NCBI RefSeq assembly: GCF_902635505.1
Contig: NC_045428.1
Span: 72,923,141-72,987,140 of the forward strand
From: Sarcophilus harrisii
Taxonomy: Eukaryota; Chordata; Mammalia; Dasyuromorphia; Dasyuridae
Length of the DNA: 64,000 nucleotides
Direction: 5' to 3'
In this document: piece by piece, positions 21,815 to 32,999 of the stretch
Numbering within the stretch: the first letter of the stretch is position 1
How the letters are laid out: the number at the start of each line of letters is the position of its first letter
Translations under genes and position numbers: made by a program
Notes under the pieces: generated by a model
Told to the model about the DNA's origin: nothing
Database searches by the model: none
Seen by the model: only the letters and a program-made list of their open reading frames with translations

Positions 21815-22210
21815 TGGTGGCAGGCAGAGGCAGGCTTAGTCATTATAATTTCACAGAATTCAATTTCCATTGTTTTACTTTGTAATCATATATATTGATA
21901 TTCTGTTTCTACTTAACTTATTTGTCAATTCATATAGCTCTTCTCATGCTTCCCTAGATTCACTTTATTAATCATTTCTTGTAAAATATTCTCTTATTTT
22001 TTAACCATTTCTCAATTGATAGTTTTTTCCCAATTTTTTTGTTTCCAGTCCTTTGATGTTATAAAAAAGTACTATTGCAATTTTTTTTCCTATACAGGGC
22101 TTTTATTTTTATCATTGATCTCCTTGTGATAGCTGCTTAGCACTGGAATATATAAACTAATGGGTCATTTTCATAGAATAATTACAAATTGCTTTCCAGA
22201 ATGGCAGGAT
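21815..22210 (-). mobile_element. old L1 3' fragment
   Basis: 'TTAACCATTTCTCAATTGAT', 'TTTTGTTTCCAGTCCTTTGA', 'TATAAACTAATGGGTCATTT' and 'AATTGCTTTCCAGAATGGC' follow the antisense ORF2 end of L1 (ccattccccaattgatgggc, tttccagttctttg, ctggatcaaaggg, attgctctccagaatgg). Strongly diverged. Confidence 0.65.
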
Positions 22211-23055
22211 ATTGGAAAAAGACAAATTTTTCAAGAATTTAAATGAATTATATAGGATATAAAAAAATAAACATTGTCCAAAGGTCAAGGAAAGACTTTT
22301 GTTTTATGCTTGGGGAGATTTAATGTGTTGTAGGCAGATAGAAAGAGAGAGATTGACAGTACATAAAATCAAAAGCATAGCTACTAGAATATGGTCCTAA
22401 AGAAGATGAGAGGATATGGATTAATTGGGCAGAGTAGCTTTAATGAACAGTTAGTTTTTTTTCTTTTGTGATTAGAAGAAAGGAGGACATCAAAAGTGAT
22501 GATACTGAGAATTGAGTAATGATTTCTCTAGAATGCCCTCTTTTTTTTTCAGTAAGTTAGGAGGGCAAGTTATCAGTTATCAGTAAGGAAAGTGAGGGGG
22601 ATAATTTAGTCAGGGATGAGAGAACAAAAGAAATGGTTTGAAACAGTCATTGTTCCAAAAAGAGTAATTTAATTTCCCTCTTGTACAATTCATGGTTACA
22701 CATCCCCTCCCTCAACATTTTTGTTTCTCTGTCTCTGTTTCTCTGTCTCTCTCCTCTCTCCTTCTCTGCCTCATTTCTATATTCTTCATTTTCTATCTCT
22801 ATTTGCACAGTCAAGTGTAATTTTTTTCAAAGACCGTCTTGCCTCAAGTCCCTTGGGCATTTTTTTCTGCTTCCTCACATGTGCTGAGGTAAATATAGGA
22901 ATTTCAATGTAGGAATTATGTGTTTTATAATGAAAAGAGGTTGTGAATGCTGCTTTAATGATTTGCTAAAGAAATAGTACCTTGCTGGTTGAAACTATAT
23001 ATGAATCCTAATTCCTTATGGCAATTTACCTCAATTCAAGGACAGGTTTTCCCTG
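22211..23055. other. purine-rich sequence and unassigned DNA
   Basis: 22270-22640 has the G/A-rich texture and some phrases of the ancient repeat at 11300 and 33400 but is too decayed to name. 22700-22800 is CT-rich, low complexity. No gene seen. Confidence 0.4.
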
Positions 23056-23059
23056 CTTT

Positions 23060-23375
23060 CAAAATACAACACATCAACATTCATTAAGTACACATTTCAT
23101 GTGTTTTAAGTGATAATAATAACCATAATAATAACATATATGTATTGCTTAATATTTGCAAAATACTTTAAACATATTATTTCATTTTATTATCACAACT
23201 AACCTGAGATGTAGGTGCTAGCATTATCTCAATTTTACTGATAAGGAAATTAAGACAGAAGTAAATCAACCTGCCTAAGATCACATAGGTAGTAAATATC
23301 AGAGGATGGATTTGAATTTTGGCCTTTCTTACAGCAAGTCCAGTATCCGCCACTGTGTTGCACCTTGAAAAAATA
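23060..23375 (+). repeat. CORE-SINE (MIR-like)
   Basis: 'AATATTTGCAAAATACTTTA', 'TTTTATTATCACAACTAACC', 'TGAGATGTAGGTGCTAGCAT', 'TTTTACTGATAAGGAAATTA', 'CTAAGATCACATAGGTAGTA' and 'GGATTTGAATTTTGGCC' appear in canonical CORE-SINE order. Confidence 0.8.
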
Positions 23376-23814
23376 ACAACAACAAACCACTTCATTGAGA
23401 AGGCCACATCCCTGTCCTAGGAAATTAATGGGAAGACTGAACATATATTCACCCACTTACAAGAAGCAGCTGAAATCCCTTCCACTGCAGTGTGCACCTG
23501 AAAAATAATGCAGAGATATGTGTACAGAAGCATTGTTGGAAATGCAGGTGAAATAATTTTCCCTTTGATTTCCGTAACTTCAGAGACATGTTTCTACAGG
23601 AAGAAAAACTGGCCCAAGGCATCACACAAAAGAAATTCCTAATAAATCAGAGTAATACTTCTGTCAAGTACTGCTCACAAATGTTTGATAGAGTTCCAAT
23701 AACTTGTCAATTAACTCAACAAAGCCTTATCTTGCTGGATAAGCAGATATTTTGGGGGTGGGGATGAGGAACTTTTAAAGATAGGTGCTTTGACTTGGAA
23801 TTGTTCATAACCTT

Positions 23815-23870
23815 TGTCAATCAATTAACTAGCATTTATTAAGCACCTACTCTATGTCAGATACTATGCT
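23815..23870 (+). repeat. SINE head fragment
   Basis: AACTAGCATTTATTAAGCAC then CTACTCTATGTCAGATACTA: the common marsupial SINE opening 'catttattaagcacctactatgtgcc'. Confidence 0.65.
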
Positions 23871-23875
23871 ATTCC

Positions 23876-24430
23876 CACTGTTAGGCATATATCCAAGGAA
23901 GTAAAGGATACAATAAAATATTTATAGAAGCACTTTTTGCATTATAAAAGAGCTGAAAACAAAATAGATGCTTGCTGACTAAGGAATGGGAAACATTGTG
24001 ACATATGAATATCATGTAATATTATTGTTCTGTAAGAAGTGATGAATTTGAAAAATTCAAGGAAGCATAAAAATATATGAAATGGATGACAATGTAAATA
24101 GATATAACAATAATAAAAAGAAACTGAATGCAAAGTTATAATGACTAAGCTTTGCCCCAGAGAAGAGTTGAGAAGCTGAATTTCCCTCCCTTTGTTAGGG
24201 AGGAGTAGGTGGGGGAGATCATGAATATATTATAGAACATATTTATTATAAGGTAGAGAAATATTTTATATATTGTAGTTCAGCTGATGTGGTATTTGGT
24301 TTTGGTTCTTTAAAAAATAACAACTTTACTACAAGGGATGATTCCCCATATAGTAGAGAGGAAAGAGGCATATTAGAAATTAACATGGTAAAAAATATGT
24401 CAATAAAAATATGATAATTTAAAAAAAAAT
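23876..24430 (+). mobile_element. L1 3' end (older lineage)
   Basis: Sense L1: end of ORF2 ('GGAATGGGAAACATTGTGAC', 'AATATTATTGTTCTGTAAGA', coding a decayed YYC.VRSDE) followed by a 3' UTR with 'AATGACTAAGCTTTGCCCCA', 'GTCAATAAAAATATGATAAT' and an A-run at 24420. Confidence 0.75.
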
Positions 24431-25460
24431 AGTTGCCTTGAATAGTTTTCTTTGCTGAGGTATGGATATGCATTGATGTGACTGTTTCTTTAAAACATGC
24501 TAAATCTCTTGTTCTTGCTTCAACAGCACGTCCATTTGTCCTAATGATCATCATTGTTCACTCTATTTTTTCTAAAAATTACTTTCAGGCCCTGTGGAAT
24601 ACTATTTAGGATATCCTTTCAGGCAGCATATCTTTGAAGGTAGGTTTGATTTGATTCGATTTTTGTTCATACATAAATTTGACTATACTATAAAATAACA
24701 AGATATTGATTTTCCATTTTGGCTTATTAACTGATTCTAGAAGATATTTCCCTGAATCAAACAAGTTTTTGAACAGAGGCAGCATCATTATGAACATTGC
24801 CAGAGAGTTTCCCAACCCAATCCCTTTCCACCCTTTTCTCTGTCTCTCTTGTCCCTTTCTCCACTCCTTCCTGAAAGGCAAAATTCATCTTATTAATATA
24901 TAATCATATGTTAATCTTTATAACTATAGATTTTTACATATTGATCTGTTCCCAGAGATATTAGATAGCAAGGATAGAAAACTATATTATGGCATTTAAA
25001 GTAAAGGGGTATTAAGTCTTTAAGAGTGATTCCTGTCTTCTCTCTTTCTTAACCCACTTCTCTCTCCCCTTCTGGGTTTGACTGGAAGAATAAAGAACAG
25101 GGTTAAAGCAAAACAATCAGAAAAGTAAAGCATAACAGTTTATTTTATTAACCTGAGTTGGAGAAACTTGGCAACTTGCAGGAGCAGTTTCAGATATGTG
25201 TTGATTCATCTGTTTAATAATTTAATGTACTAAAATAGACTTATGCACATCAACTATGAAAATGACCAATCTGTAACTAAAATTCCAAAGAAAAGTGGAT
25301 AGAGGATAGTAAGATTACAAAGAATCCTTCTAAATGCATGTGAATTTTGAGCTAAATCCTCTAGTAAATATAAATAAAACCATGGTATTGTCCAAGATGT
25401 GAATGGGAATATAGGGTAAGTTATATGTAAAGATGTATAGAAGTAAGCATGGGATTGTAA
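24431..25460. other. unassigned intergenic sequence
   Basis: AT-rich. Opposing short frames at 24606-24903 have no recognisable domain. No repeat identified. Confidence 0.45.
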
Positions 25461-25464
25461 ACTA

Positions 25465-25870
25465 GCAAACATTTGTTAAATATCGTTCTAAGCACTGGAA
25501 ATATAAAGGCAAAATTGAAACAGATTTTTTCTCAGAGAGCTTACATTTTATCCAGAAACATTATGTTCACACAATCAACAAGAATTTATTAACTGGGAAG
25601 AAGGAAAGAGTATTCATTGAATATAATATATAACATATTAAGTATAGCATCTATGTTAGGAATTGTTAAGCCCTTTACAACTATTATTTCATGTGATCCT
25701 TACTTGCAAAGTGGGTGCCATTTTTATCCCCATTCTACTTTTGAGGAAACAAAAGCAGACAGATTAAGGATCATACAGATGCAAAGTATCTGAAGTCAGA
25801 TTTGAATTTAGTTGTCTCTCTCTGATTCTAGGCCCAGCACTTGATTCATTCCTTTACTAGCTCCCTCCAT
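25465..25870 (+). repeat. two SINE segments
   Basis: 25465-25560 is the 'CTAAGCACTGGAAATATAAA'/'AGAGCTTACATTTTATCCAG' SINE type. 25640-25870 is a MIR-like CORE-SINE ('TTAAGCCCTTTACAACTATT', 'GGGTGCCATTTTTATCCCCA', 'TTGAGGAAACAAAAGCAGAC'). Both plus. Confidence 0.7.
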
Positions 25871-25979
25871 GTATTAAATACCTATTACCTACTAGGCCGG
25901 TGCTAAGTGCTACAGCTACAAAGACATATATAAGTAAATACAATATTATTGGGGTATAATTGAGGTATACTATTAATAG

Positions 25980-26345
25980 TTAGAGAATCAGAAAAGGCCT
26001 CATCTGCAAGGTAGTGCTTCGAAGGAAACTAGCAACTAGACAATCTACGAAGAGATAAGGAGGAAGCTTATCTTAAGTTCTGAGGCAGGTGTTTGAAGGT
26101 CATATATGAGGAAGAGCAAGTCAGTCTGACAAGACTTGTCCTGTGAAGGGAGAGTAATGTGTAATAAGTCTAGAAAGGTGGGGTTGTACATGATTGGGAG
26201 GGGTATCTAATAATTCCTATTAACATAAGATTTTGTCTGATCTTAGAGGCAATGGGGAGTCAGCGGAATTTTTTCGGCTGAGAGTAAATGTGATCAAGAT
26301 TGTTCTTCAGTAATTGTCATCAGATGGAATAGTGAGAAATAATGC
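25980..26345 (+). repeat. ancient mammalian interspersed repeat
   Basis: Same family as 11300-11660 and 33400-34440, a different part: 'TGTGTAATAAGTCTAGAAAG', 'AGAGGCAATGGGGAGTCAGC', 'TGAGAGTAAATGTGATCAAG' match 'aataagactagaaaggtagg... ggcaatagggagcc... aagggagtgacatggtc'. Confidence 0.55.
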
Positions 26346-27450
26346 TGATCTTCCTTGATTACAAGGAGGAAGTAGAGAACATTCTTTCAATAGTAGCAGT
26401 GGTAGTGATAAATTTTTGAATCAATGTTATGTACTGTTGTATTCTGTCCGGTTTCTTGAGTCCTAAAAATGTCTTGTCAAAGGAAAATTAATTATATATT
26501 TTATATAATATGTAAAATATTTTATTATATATTATATATATATGTGATTCTAAACCTCAGCACATGTATATAAGTATACATGGGTACATAAACATATATA
26601 ACTTGAAGATGTTCATTTTCTAAGAGAACCAGTGACATCATGGGTTATATCTTAACTTTTTTTTGAATTGAAGCTATGTGAGGCACAGTTGCACAAAATT
26701 CTCAGTCTCTCTCTTCCAGTCACTGAAGTCCAGTGATGAGACAAAAGTCAAGATGACTTGTGTTGGCCTGGGATGCCATATTTGAAGTCTGTCTAGCTCA
26801 AAGCCATCCACAGTAACTGCTTCAGCTGAATACATGGCCCTGGGAACAAACTGTTCTCATTCACTCATTCTTCCCATGAGATGTCTTCACAAACTTGGGA
26901 TAGACATCTCACTAATTCATTAACAGAATTAATTACTCTCAAGAATATATAAGGATAAAAAGAAGTAAAGACATCAGAAGCTAAAGTTTTTTGAAATAAA
27001 TTGGAAGTAAATTGATAAAGGCTGGATTTAGCACAGTGGTAGTGGAAAGACAAAAGGAGTAAATTTATGAGACAAGAGAAGATTAGTAACGATAGTTAAT
27101 GAATTGCTGGGATGGGGGGGGGGGGGGAAGAGGAGAAGGAGAAGGGAGAAAGCAATGAAAAGAGATGTCAAATATGTTATAAAAGTTCTGAGCCTCAGAA
27201 AATAGTTGGTTGTTGGAATAAAAGATGTTGGAACAAAAGATCCTTGATGATCCCTTTCTCCATTACAATATCATTTTTTTACTCCCTTAGAATTACCACT
27301 TCTCTATTCACTTACTTTGAAATTTGATTATATAGAATCAAGGAACTAAAATTACTTTTTCATATGAGAAGAGGCGCAAAGTACAAAGCTTAGAGTCCAA
27401 AGACTCCATTTTTGAGTCTTGGCATACATACTACTACTAAATCAACTTGG
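26346..27450. other. unassigned intergenic sequence
   Basis: Contains an AT-repeat patch (about 26500-26545) and a G14 run at 27114-27127. Small open frames crossing the G-run are artefacts. No gene seen. Confidence 0.5.
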
Positions 27451-27454
27451 ATCA

Positions 27455-27680
27455 TTGTGAAATGAAAAGACCATAGGATTTGAAATTAGAGTATCAGCTC
27501 TACTACTTTAATCTATGTGTCTTTGGGCAAAGTGCTTAACATTTCTGAGTCTCAGTTTCCCCATTTATGAAAAGAACATAAGTAAAATAACTTTCTCACA
27601 AACTTGTAGTGAAGATCAAATATGTATATATAAATAATGTATATAAATATAAAGCTCTAGCAATGTGAGATATGAATATA
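27455..27680 (+). repeat. tRNA-derived SINE
   Basis: 'GTGTCTTTGGGCAAAGTGCT', 'TAACATTTCTGAGTCTCAGT', 'TTCCCCATTTATGAAAAGAA' match 'tgtgaccttgggcaagtcac ttaacctctctgggcctcagtttcctcatctgt'. Sense. Confidence 0.75.
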
Positions 27681-28165
27681 ACTAAGAGGAAGGCTGAGGA
27701 AGGAGGAGAGGAATGATGGAGACAGTTGTCAGGAGGCTGGAGTACACTGAGGAGCCTGTTAATATACGGGCCTTTTAATATGAATAATCTCAGTATGATT
27801 TTCTGGGATGAACCAAAAAGTATTAGGGGAAAGGAGGAGGAAAGATGATACTTAGATCTAAATGACAATTTTCAACATGCAAATTATTGACTATTCAATG
27901 CATTTCAGGTATTCTGCATTTCTACCCAAATCCTTCCTCCAAGATTTTCAGCAGATCTAAATGCTAGTAAGAGGGTCTACTTTGCATGTTTCAGAAATTG
28001 AGATTTTATTTTTCTTCAAATATTTAGGTAGATCCATGATTTGGTTATTTCTTTTATTATTGCAGATAGAAACTCGTGGTATTTTCTTCCCTTGGATTCC
28101 CATAGCACTAATTATTTTTCTGATTCACTGATACTAAGCATATTTTTTTTTACCTTCTTATTTTT
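27681..28165. other. unassigned intergenic sequence
   Basis: No feature recognised. Confidence 0.4.
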
Positions 28166-28169
28166 CCTT

Positions 28170-28300
28170 ATTTTTTCAAGTGTCTGTATTTGCTCAAATA
28201 TGTGGTAAGCTCCTAAAGGGAATGGACCAGATCTCATGCTGATCTCTGCCCTTAGAGTACTTAGCACATGAAAGGTAATTAATGTGTTAGTCATTGATAA
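28170..28300 (+). repeat. L2 tail fragment
   Basis: 'GTAAGCTCCTAAAGGGAATG', 'CTCTGCCCTTAGAGTACTTA', 'GCACATGAAAGGTAATTAAT' resembles the L2 3' tail (gtgagctcctcgagggcag... gtgcttagcacag). Weak. Confidence 0.5.
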
Positions 28301-28439
28301 TTCACACTATCCAACATTGTCTAAAGTTTTGATTCTAATAAATGAGTTTTTGGAAACTTTTTCATTATTGCACAATATCTTATGTGGTTGGTAAAATGAT
28401 TTACATAACTTTAAAATATATATATAGGCTGCTACTATT

Positions 28440-28600
28440 CTCACTAGTAAATTCTGAAGTGACTGGCTGTAACCCAGTCCAAATCATAGTACTTCCAGAC
28501 AGCTCTAATGTAACAATTGCAAAACGATTGTGAATCTGCATTTATGGAGAAGGACTTCCCTATATCAAAAAAATCATGGATCTGGACCCCTTCCAAAAGT
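28440..28600 (-). repeat. SINE fragment (CORE-type)
   Basis: 'TGCAAAACGATTGTGAATCT', 'GAAGGACTTCCCTATATCAA' and 'AAATCATGGATCTGGACC' form the reverse of the 'ggtccagacctgtgatttcattg... ggaactcc' SINE head, as at 1003. Confidence 0.5.
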
Positions 28601-28834
28601 AAATATGACAACATTTTCATATTTATTGTAAAGTACCTATTCGGTTCTTCACAGATTAGCTAGTCTTTTATATTATATTCCTTTAGTTTAATATGGATGA
28701 AGAAATTAATTGCAGTTGATCGTTATCCTGAACCTAAATGGATATGAACTTCATTTTTTCAAGTGCATTAGTGTAAATTTGGTATTTAAAGAAACATTGT
28801 ATAATTCCATTGTCCTTAAGAGGCTGTCTGATAT

Positions 28835-29060
28835 ATCAATCAACAAACATTTATTAAGCTCTTGCCGTATTAGGTTCAGTGCTACTACTAAACCTAACTT
28901 GTACTTCTAAGAACAAGTACAAATCATCTACTCTCCAGAACCTGAAAGTCAGCCTCGGAGCTAGGAAGAATCGGATTTAAATTCTATTAACTCGTACCGG
29001 TTTTGTGACCCCGGGGTAATCATTTAACCTCTCTAACTCTTAGGTAACTCTAAGGCTATT
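28835..29060 (+). repeat. SINE pieces upstream of the CpG island
   Basis: 28835-28910: 'CAACAAACATTTATTAAGCT' SINE head. 28950-29060: 'AATCGGATTTAAATTCTATT', 'TTTTGTGACCCCGGGGTAAT', 'CATTTAACCTCTCTAAC', the body of a tRNA-derived SINE, sense. Confidence 0.6.
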
Positions 29061-29829
29061 ACTTGCAGAACAGTTTCCAATATGCTTCGGTCTAGTTTTC
29101 TAAACCAAAGAAACCTCTGGTCAGGGCAAAAAACCTAACCAAAACCAATCAGCATCAGTGAAATCGCAGGTCCGATGTTGATGTATTTAGTGTAGCGAAA
29201 GAATGACCAGTTGGGGGCGGGGAGGGGGGGAGGAGAAGAATCTGGGTTGGAGAATGCATAAATTTAGTGGAGTATATAGGACCAGGCTCCCAGATTGAGA
29301 GATTGATAGGTGTCCGAGATCGAGTCACTCCATTTACAATCTTTTTTTTTTTCTCTTTCTTTTTTTTGACTGCGCTACTGCGGAGCTGACATACTTTCAT
29401 ATCGTTCAAACTATCAAATGACAGACTCCCAGTTTTGCAAGAATCTAATGAGTTTATCTGCCTTATGCCCAGGAAGGAGACTGTCCCAGGGAGATTGAGA
29501 TTAGATAATTTCAGGATCGTTGACAGGTCGGGAGATTCAGAGTTTTCGCATTCGCTGCCTTGTTTATTTAACCTTGACTTTGTAAGGCTGAGAGGGCAGC
29601 TGCTGCTTTTGAAAGCGATCCAGGTGAGCTCTGAGGATAGCGTGGGTCGGGAGCGAGATGCAGCTCCAGGTAGGTGATGCTGTCACCCTGCGGGGCAAGC
29701 AGCAGCCTGACTTTTTCCTAGCTGGGATGCCTTTCAAGAAAACCTTAATTTTATAGTGGGGGGACAATGATGGGTAAACGCCGGGCTTAAGCAGTGGCCG
29801 AAGAGCGCCTCTACCCTGCTTTCTGCGCG

Positions 29830-30720
29830 TCATACTAGGGGAAGGAAGATGCGCAAGGTGAAAGGAGCATAAGGGAAGGCAGGGGAGCAGCTCCACTGGA
29901 TTCCGGCATCAGGACCGCTTCCAGAAAGCTCCGAAACGCTTCCAGCGGGCCCCGCCTCCTTCCCCGGGGTTTCCCCACCTCTCCCAGCCCCGTATTTGCA
30001 TAGTGCGGCCCCCTCCCCCGCTGCGATTGGCCGGCTCTGCGGCCGGCCCCGCCTCCCCCGGCAGGATTCCATCCCCCGAGCCGTCCAGAGCTGCGGGCAG
30101 CCAGCGGACTGTTAAACCGCGGCGGCGGCCGGGGCGAGCTGTGGAGAAGAGTTGGCGACGCCCCGGGCGGGGGGGAGGCGGGCAGGCGGCGGGCGGCCGG
30201 AGACCACCTCAGCAGCCCCCACCACGGCCGGACCGACGGTGCTGCGGCGGCGGCGGCGGGAAGCGGGGGCGCCCCAGCAGGCGAGTGGCTGGGGTCTCCG
30301 CGGCGGGCTGAGGGGGATCTGGCTCTGCTATCCCCGGGGGGCGCGGGGAGCGCCCGGAGCCGGGGACCGCAGCGCGGGGAGGGGCGGCGGGCGGAGGGGG
30401 GCTGGAGGAGCGCTGGCCAGCCGGCGGGGCGACCGACCGACCAACCCCCGAGTCTTCTCGGGGCTGTTAGCCACTGGGTCCCCGGCTGAAGCTCGCGCTC
30501 TCGGGGAGGGGTCGGGACCGGAGCCCAATTTAAACGGCCAAAACCGAACAGCCTGGGGAGAGCCTGAGGGGAGGGGACCGAGGAGGAGTGAAAGGAAAAA
30601 GGGCGGGGCTGAGAGCTGGGGGCGGGTCCGATCTGGGTCACGTGGGACAGGGGCGGGTTTGTCCCGCCTCTCTTTTGTTTTGGCTGGCGCGTGCGCAAAG
30701 GGAAGACCACGTGGTTGCAT
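29830..30720 (+). promoter_or_regulatory. KANSL1L: CpG island: KANSL1L promoter and first exon region
   Basis: About 900 bases of very GC- and CpG-rich DNA, in sharp contrast to the AT-rich remainder, and the only such block in the window. It lies about 15 kb upstream of the first coding exon of KANSL1L on the same strand, so it is best read as that gene's housekeeping-type promoter plus a non-coding first exon. Visible sites: GATTGG (reverse CCAAT) at about 30025-30030, GC boxes at 30047-30053, 30601-30609 and 30651-30657, two CACGTG E-boxes, and an NRF1-like palindrome (separate entry). There is no TATA box. The exact start sites and exon-1 donor cannot be fixed by eye. A bidirectional minus-strand transcript is possible. 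Long open frames in the island (such as 30152-30865 + and 29835-30710 -) are GC-driven chance frames. Confidence 0.85.
30639..30713. promoter_or_regulatory. KANSL1L: E-box / NRF1-like / E-box cluster
   Basis: CACGTG at 30639-30644, GCGCGTGCGC at 30687-30696 and CACGTG again at 30708-30713, with a GC box between. CACGTG is bound by USF, MYC/MAX and MITF-TFE factors; TGCGCATGCGC-like palindromes by NRF1. These are matches by eye on the 3' edge of the CpG island; use in vivo is inference. Confidence 0.55.
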
Positions 30721-31135
30721 TTCCCCTCCCCTTTCCTTCCTTGGTACCGCCCTCACATCCTTTCGCTCCTATTATCCAGAATTCCTTTTTAAGATATTAG
30801 GGTGTGGCCTTGGCTGCAGTGATTTTTTTTATGTGTGTGGTATGGTTTTTTTTTCTTTTTTTTAAAGGAGCATCTTATATTCTGAATTAAAATTCATCTG
30901 TCCCATTGGGATGTTACTTTCCTCGTTAATTTCCTTCTTGCATGGACCAAACCCAGCACAACTTCTAGGAGGATGGAATGAAGCTGGAATTGTTGAAGGA
31001 ATTGGGTTTGCATTTGGAAGTGGAAAGAATAGTGAAGTTAATGGCTCCCCGCCCCCAAGGAGGGGAAAGAAATAAGTCTGATCTCATTGCTAAGGGAGAA
31101 TATTAAAACTTCCCTTAAATATCTTTCTACCATTA
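30721..31135. other. start of KANSL1L intron 1, unassigned
   Basis: GC content falls sharply here. T-runs near 30820-30865. No repeat recognised. Confidence 0.4.
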
Positions 31136-31139
31136 TTTT

Positions 31140-31265
31140 GGTAGAAGTTTTTGTCTTAGTTCTGCTTACGATCTCTGAGACTTTGGAGAAGTCGTTTTAT
31201 CTCTGGTCCCTCAATTTTCTCTTTTGTAAAAATGAGGATTTAGGACTGGGATGGGCACTAATAGC
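31140..31265 (+). repeat. tRNA-derived SINE fragment
   Basis: 'CTTTGGAGAAGTCGTTTTAT', 'CTCTGGTCCCTCAATTTTCT', 'TAAAAATGAGGATTTAGGAC' resembles 'ttgggcaagtcatttaacctctctgggcctcagtttcctc... aaaatgagg'. Confidence 0.6.
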
Positions 31266-32230
31266 GCCAGATGTTATGAACTAGAACACCACTACTAAGA
31301 AATTATACCAAATTAACAAACTAGTGTTTAGTTTATATTACAGGCACTCCCTTTTAAATCTTCCCTGCACTTAAAAGGTTTGGGGGAGAGGAATGTGGTA
31401 TTTCACTATCTAGATGGTTTGTAATTTGATGTGGTCCCATGGAATATGAATCATCTGTCTTCTGAGTGGTTTGCTTTTAAACAAAAAACCTAATTTAAAG
31501 CATTTATTACTGCTGTGTTGTGAAGACAAAAGCTTCATTTTTCCTTTTAACAGGAGAGAAATAGGGGTATAAAAAAGAAGTTGATATTGGGCAAAAATTA
31601 AGCATGTCTAGGAGTGGTGGGAAAGTCTTTGAAATAAAAGTTGCTTGAATAAGAGATTAAGAATCAAACAAATAAATGTGTATCACCTGGCTTCTCTATG
31701 TATATGTCTTCTAGAACCTTTAAAGATAACAAACAGGGCATAGCTTCTGATCTCAAGCAATTTAGACTTGTATCTCCTTGGCCTAGTATGTAGTAGACAC
31801 TTAACAACAGACTTCATAAAGCTTTTTAACTGGAGAATTGTAAACAAAATGTGAATCCTCAGTTATGATTTGTTGGTCTCAACTAAATTCTTTTGAAAAA
31901 TAGCCAGTTGTCTGCTCTTTGCTTTGATCTACAGATTTGATCTTGTTAGTTTTCATTTTATTTCTTTTTCTCTCTGAAGCTACAGCCATACTTGTAGGTC
32001 CTAATTATTGCTATTTGCCTTTCATTTCCCCAATTCTAGACATTATATTAAGTTGGCAGAGAAGCTGGAGGATAGGAGTTTGAGCAACTGTCTTTTCTTT
32101 CATGCTTTTGTTAGGCAAATTTTTAACTCTTGCTTCCCTTATTCCTGTGATTCAGAGTTGATACATACTAAAATGAAAATAACTACTCTTTGTATTCTCA
32201 TTTTTAACTACTTTTATTCTTACAGATGTT
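31266..32230. other. unassigned intron sequence
   Basis: KANSL1L intron 1. A scrap resembling an L2 tail near 31770-31825 (GCCTAGTATGTAGTAGACAC). Nothing else recognised. Confidence 0.4.
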
Positions 32231-32234
32231 AAGC

Positions 32235-32400
32235 TGAAAGGGTATCTTAGAGGTTGTCTAGTCCAAAGCTATCATTTTATAAAAGAAATTGAAGCCTGGA
32301 AAAGTTAAATGACTTGCTTAGTGTCACACATGTAGTGCAAAGTTGAGATTTAAACCAAAGTCCTCTGATTTCTTCCATATCAAATGAAGAACTGAGATTA
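32235..32400 (+). repeat. tRNA-type SINE
   Basis: 'CTTAGAGGTTGTCTAGTCCA', 'TGGAAAAGTTAAATGACTTG', 'CTTAGTGTCACACATGTAGT' and 'AACCAAAGTCCTCTGATTTC' match the 'cctagaggtcatctagtccaaccc... gacttgcccaaggtcacacagctagt... gaacccaggtcctctga' SINE. Confidence 0.75.
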
Positions 32401-32970
32401 TTTATCCCAGAGAGAACATATGGTATCTCTGTTAAAGAATTTGAAAGGTTGTCATGTGGGATATGAATTAGACTTTTTCTCTTTGGCCCCAGCAGGCAGA
32501 AGCAATAGATAAAAGTTATAAAGAAGCAAATTTGAGAATGATGTTAGTCATCATAATAATAACTAGCATTTACATGGTGCTTTAGGGTTTGCAAAGTGCT
32601 TTACAAATATGATTATTTTATCTTTACAACAATTTTGGGAGTTAGGCACTATTATTATTATTTCCATTTTACAGATGAGGAAATTGAAGCAGAGTCCATA
32701 CAGCTAGTAAATGTCTAAAGTTAAATTTGAACTCAGATCTTTTTGATTCCAGATATAGCACTCTATCACCATAGCTACCTACTTGCGTCCCAACAAGTAT
32801 AGGTGCCTAAAAGCAAAATGGACCTCAGGAGGTAGTAGGTTCCCCTTTTTTTTGAATTCTTCAAGCAAAGGCTGGATGATCATAGATTGGGTATTATAGA
32901 AGGAATAGCTATTCAGATATGGGTTGATTTAGGTGTCAGCTAAGATCCCTTTCAAATTTGCTCTCTTCTG
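32401..32970 (+). repeat. L3/CR1 LINE 3' end split by a SINE
   Basis: 32401-32545 reads 'GAATTTGAAAGGTTGTCATG', 'TTTGGCCCCAGCAGGCAGAA' and 32800-32970 'GACCTCAGGAGGTAGTAGGT', 'AAGCAAAGGCTGGATGATCA', 'GATATGGGTTGATTTAGGTG', the end of L3 (tgaagggctgtcatgtggg... ggccccagagggcagaa... ctgcctcaggaggtagtggg... caagcagaggctggatgacc). A CORE-SINE interrupts it. Confidence 0.85.
32550..32795 (+). repeat. CORE-SINE inserted in L3
   Basis: 'CTAGCATTTACATGGTGCTT', 'GGGTTTGCAAAGTGCTTTAC', 'TTCCATTTTACAGATGAGGA', 'TACAGCTAGTAAATG' and 'TCTATCACCATAGCTACCTA' span a nearly complete CORE-SINE. It is younger than the L3 copy that it splits. Confidence 0.85.
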
Positions 32971-32999
32971 TTTCTATTCTTTTGAATATGGCTGGCCCA

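Noticed and set aside
29835-30865. Long open frames on both strands in the CpG island (up to 291 and 237 codons).
   Set aside because: They overlap each other on opposite strands, consist of low-complexity Pro/Arg/Gly/Ala stretches caused by the high GC content, and show no domain. They sit where a promoter and non-coding first exon are expected.
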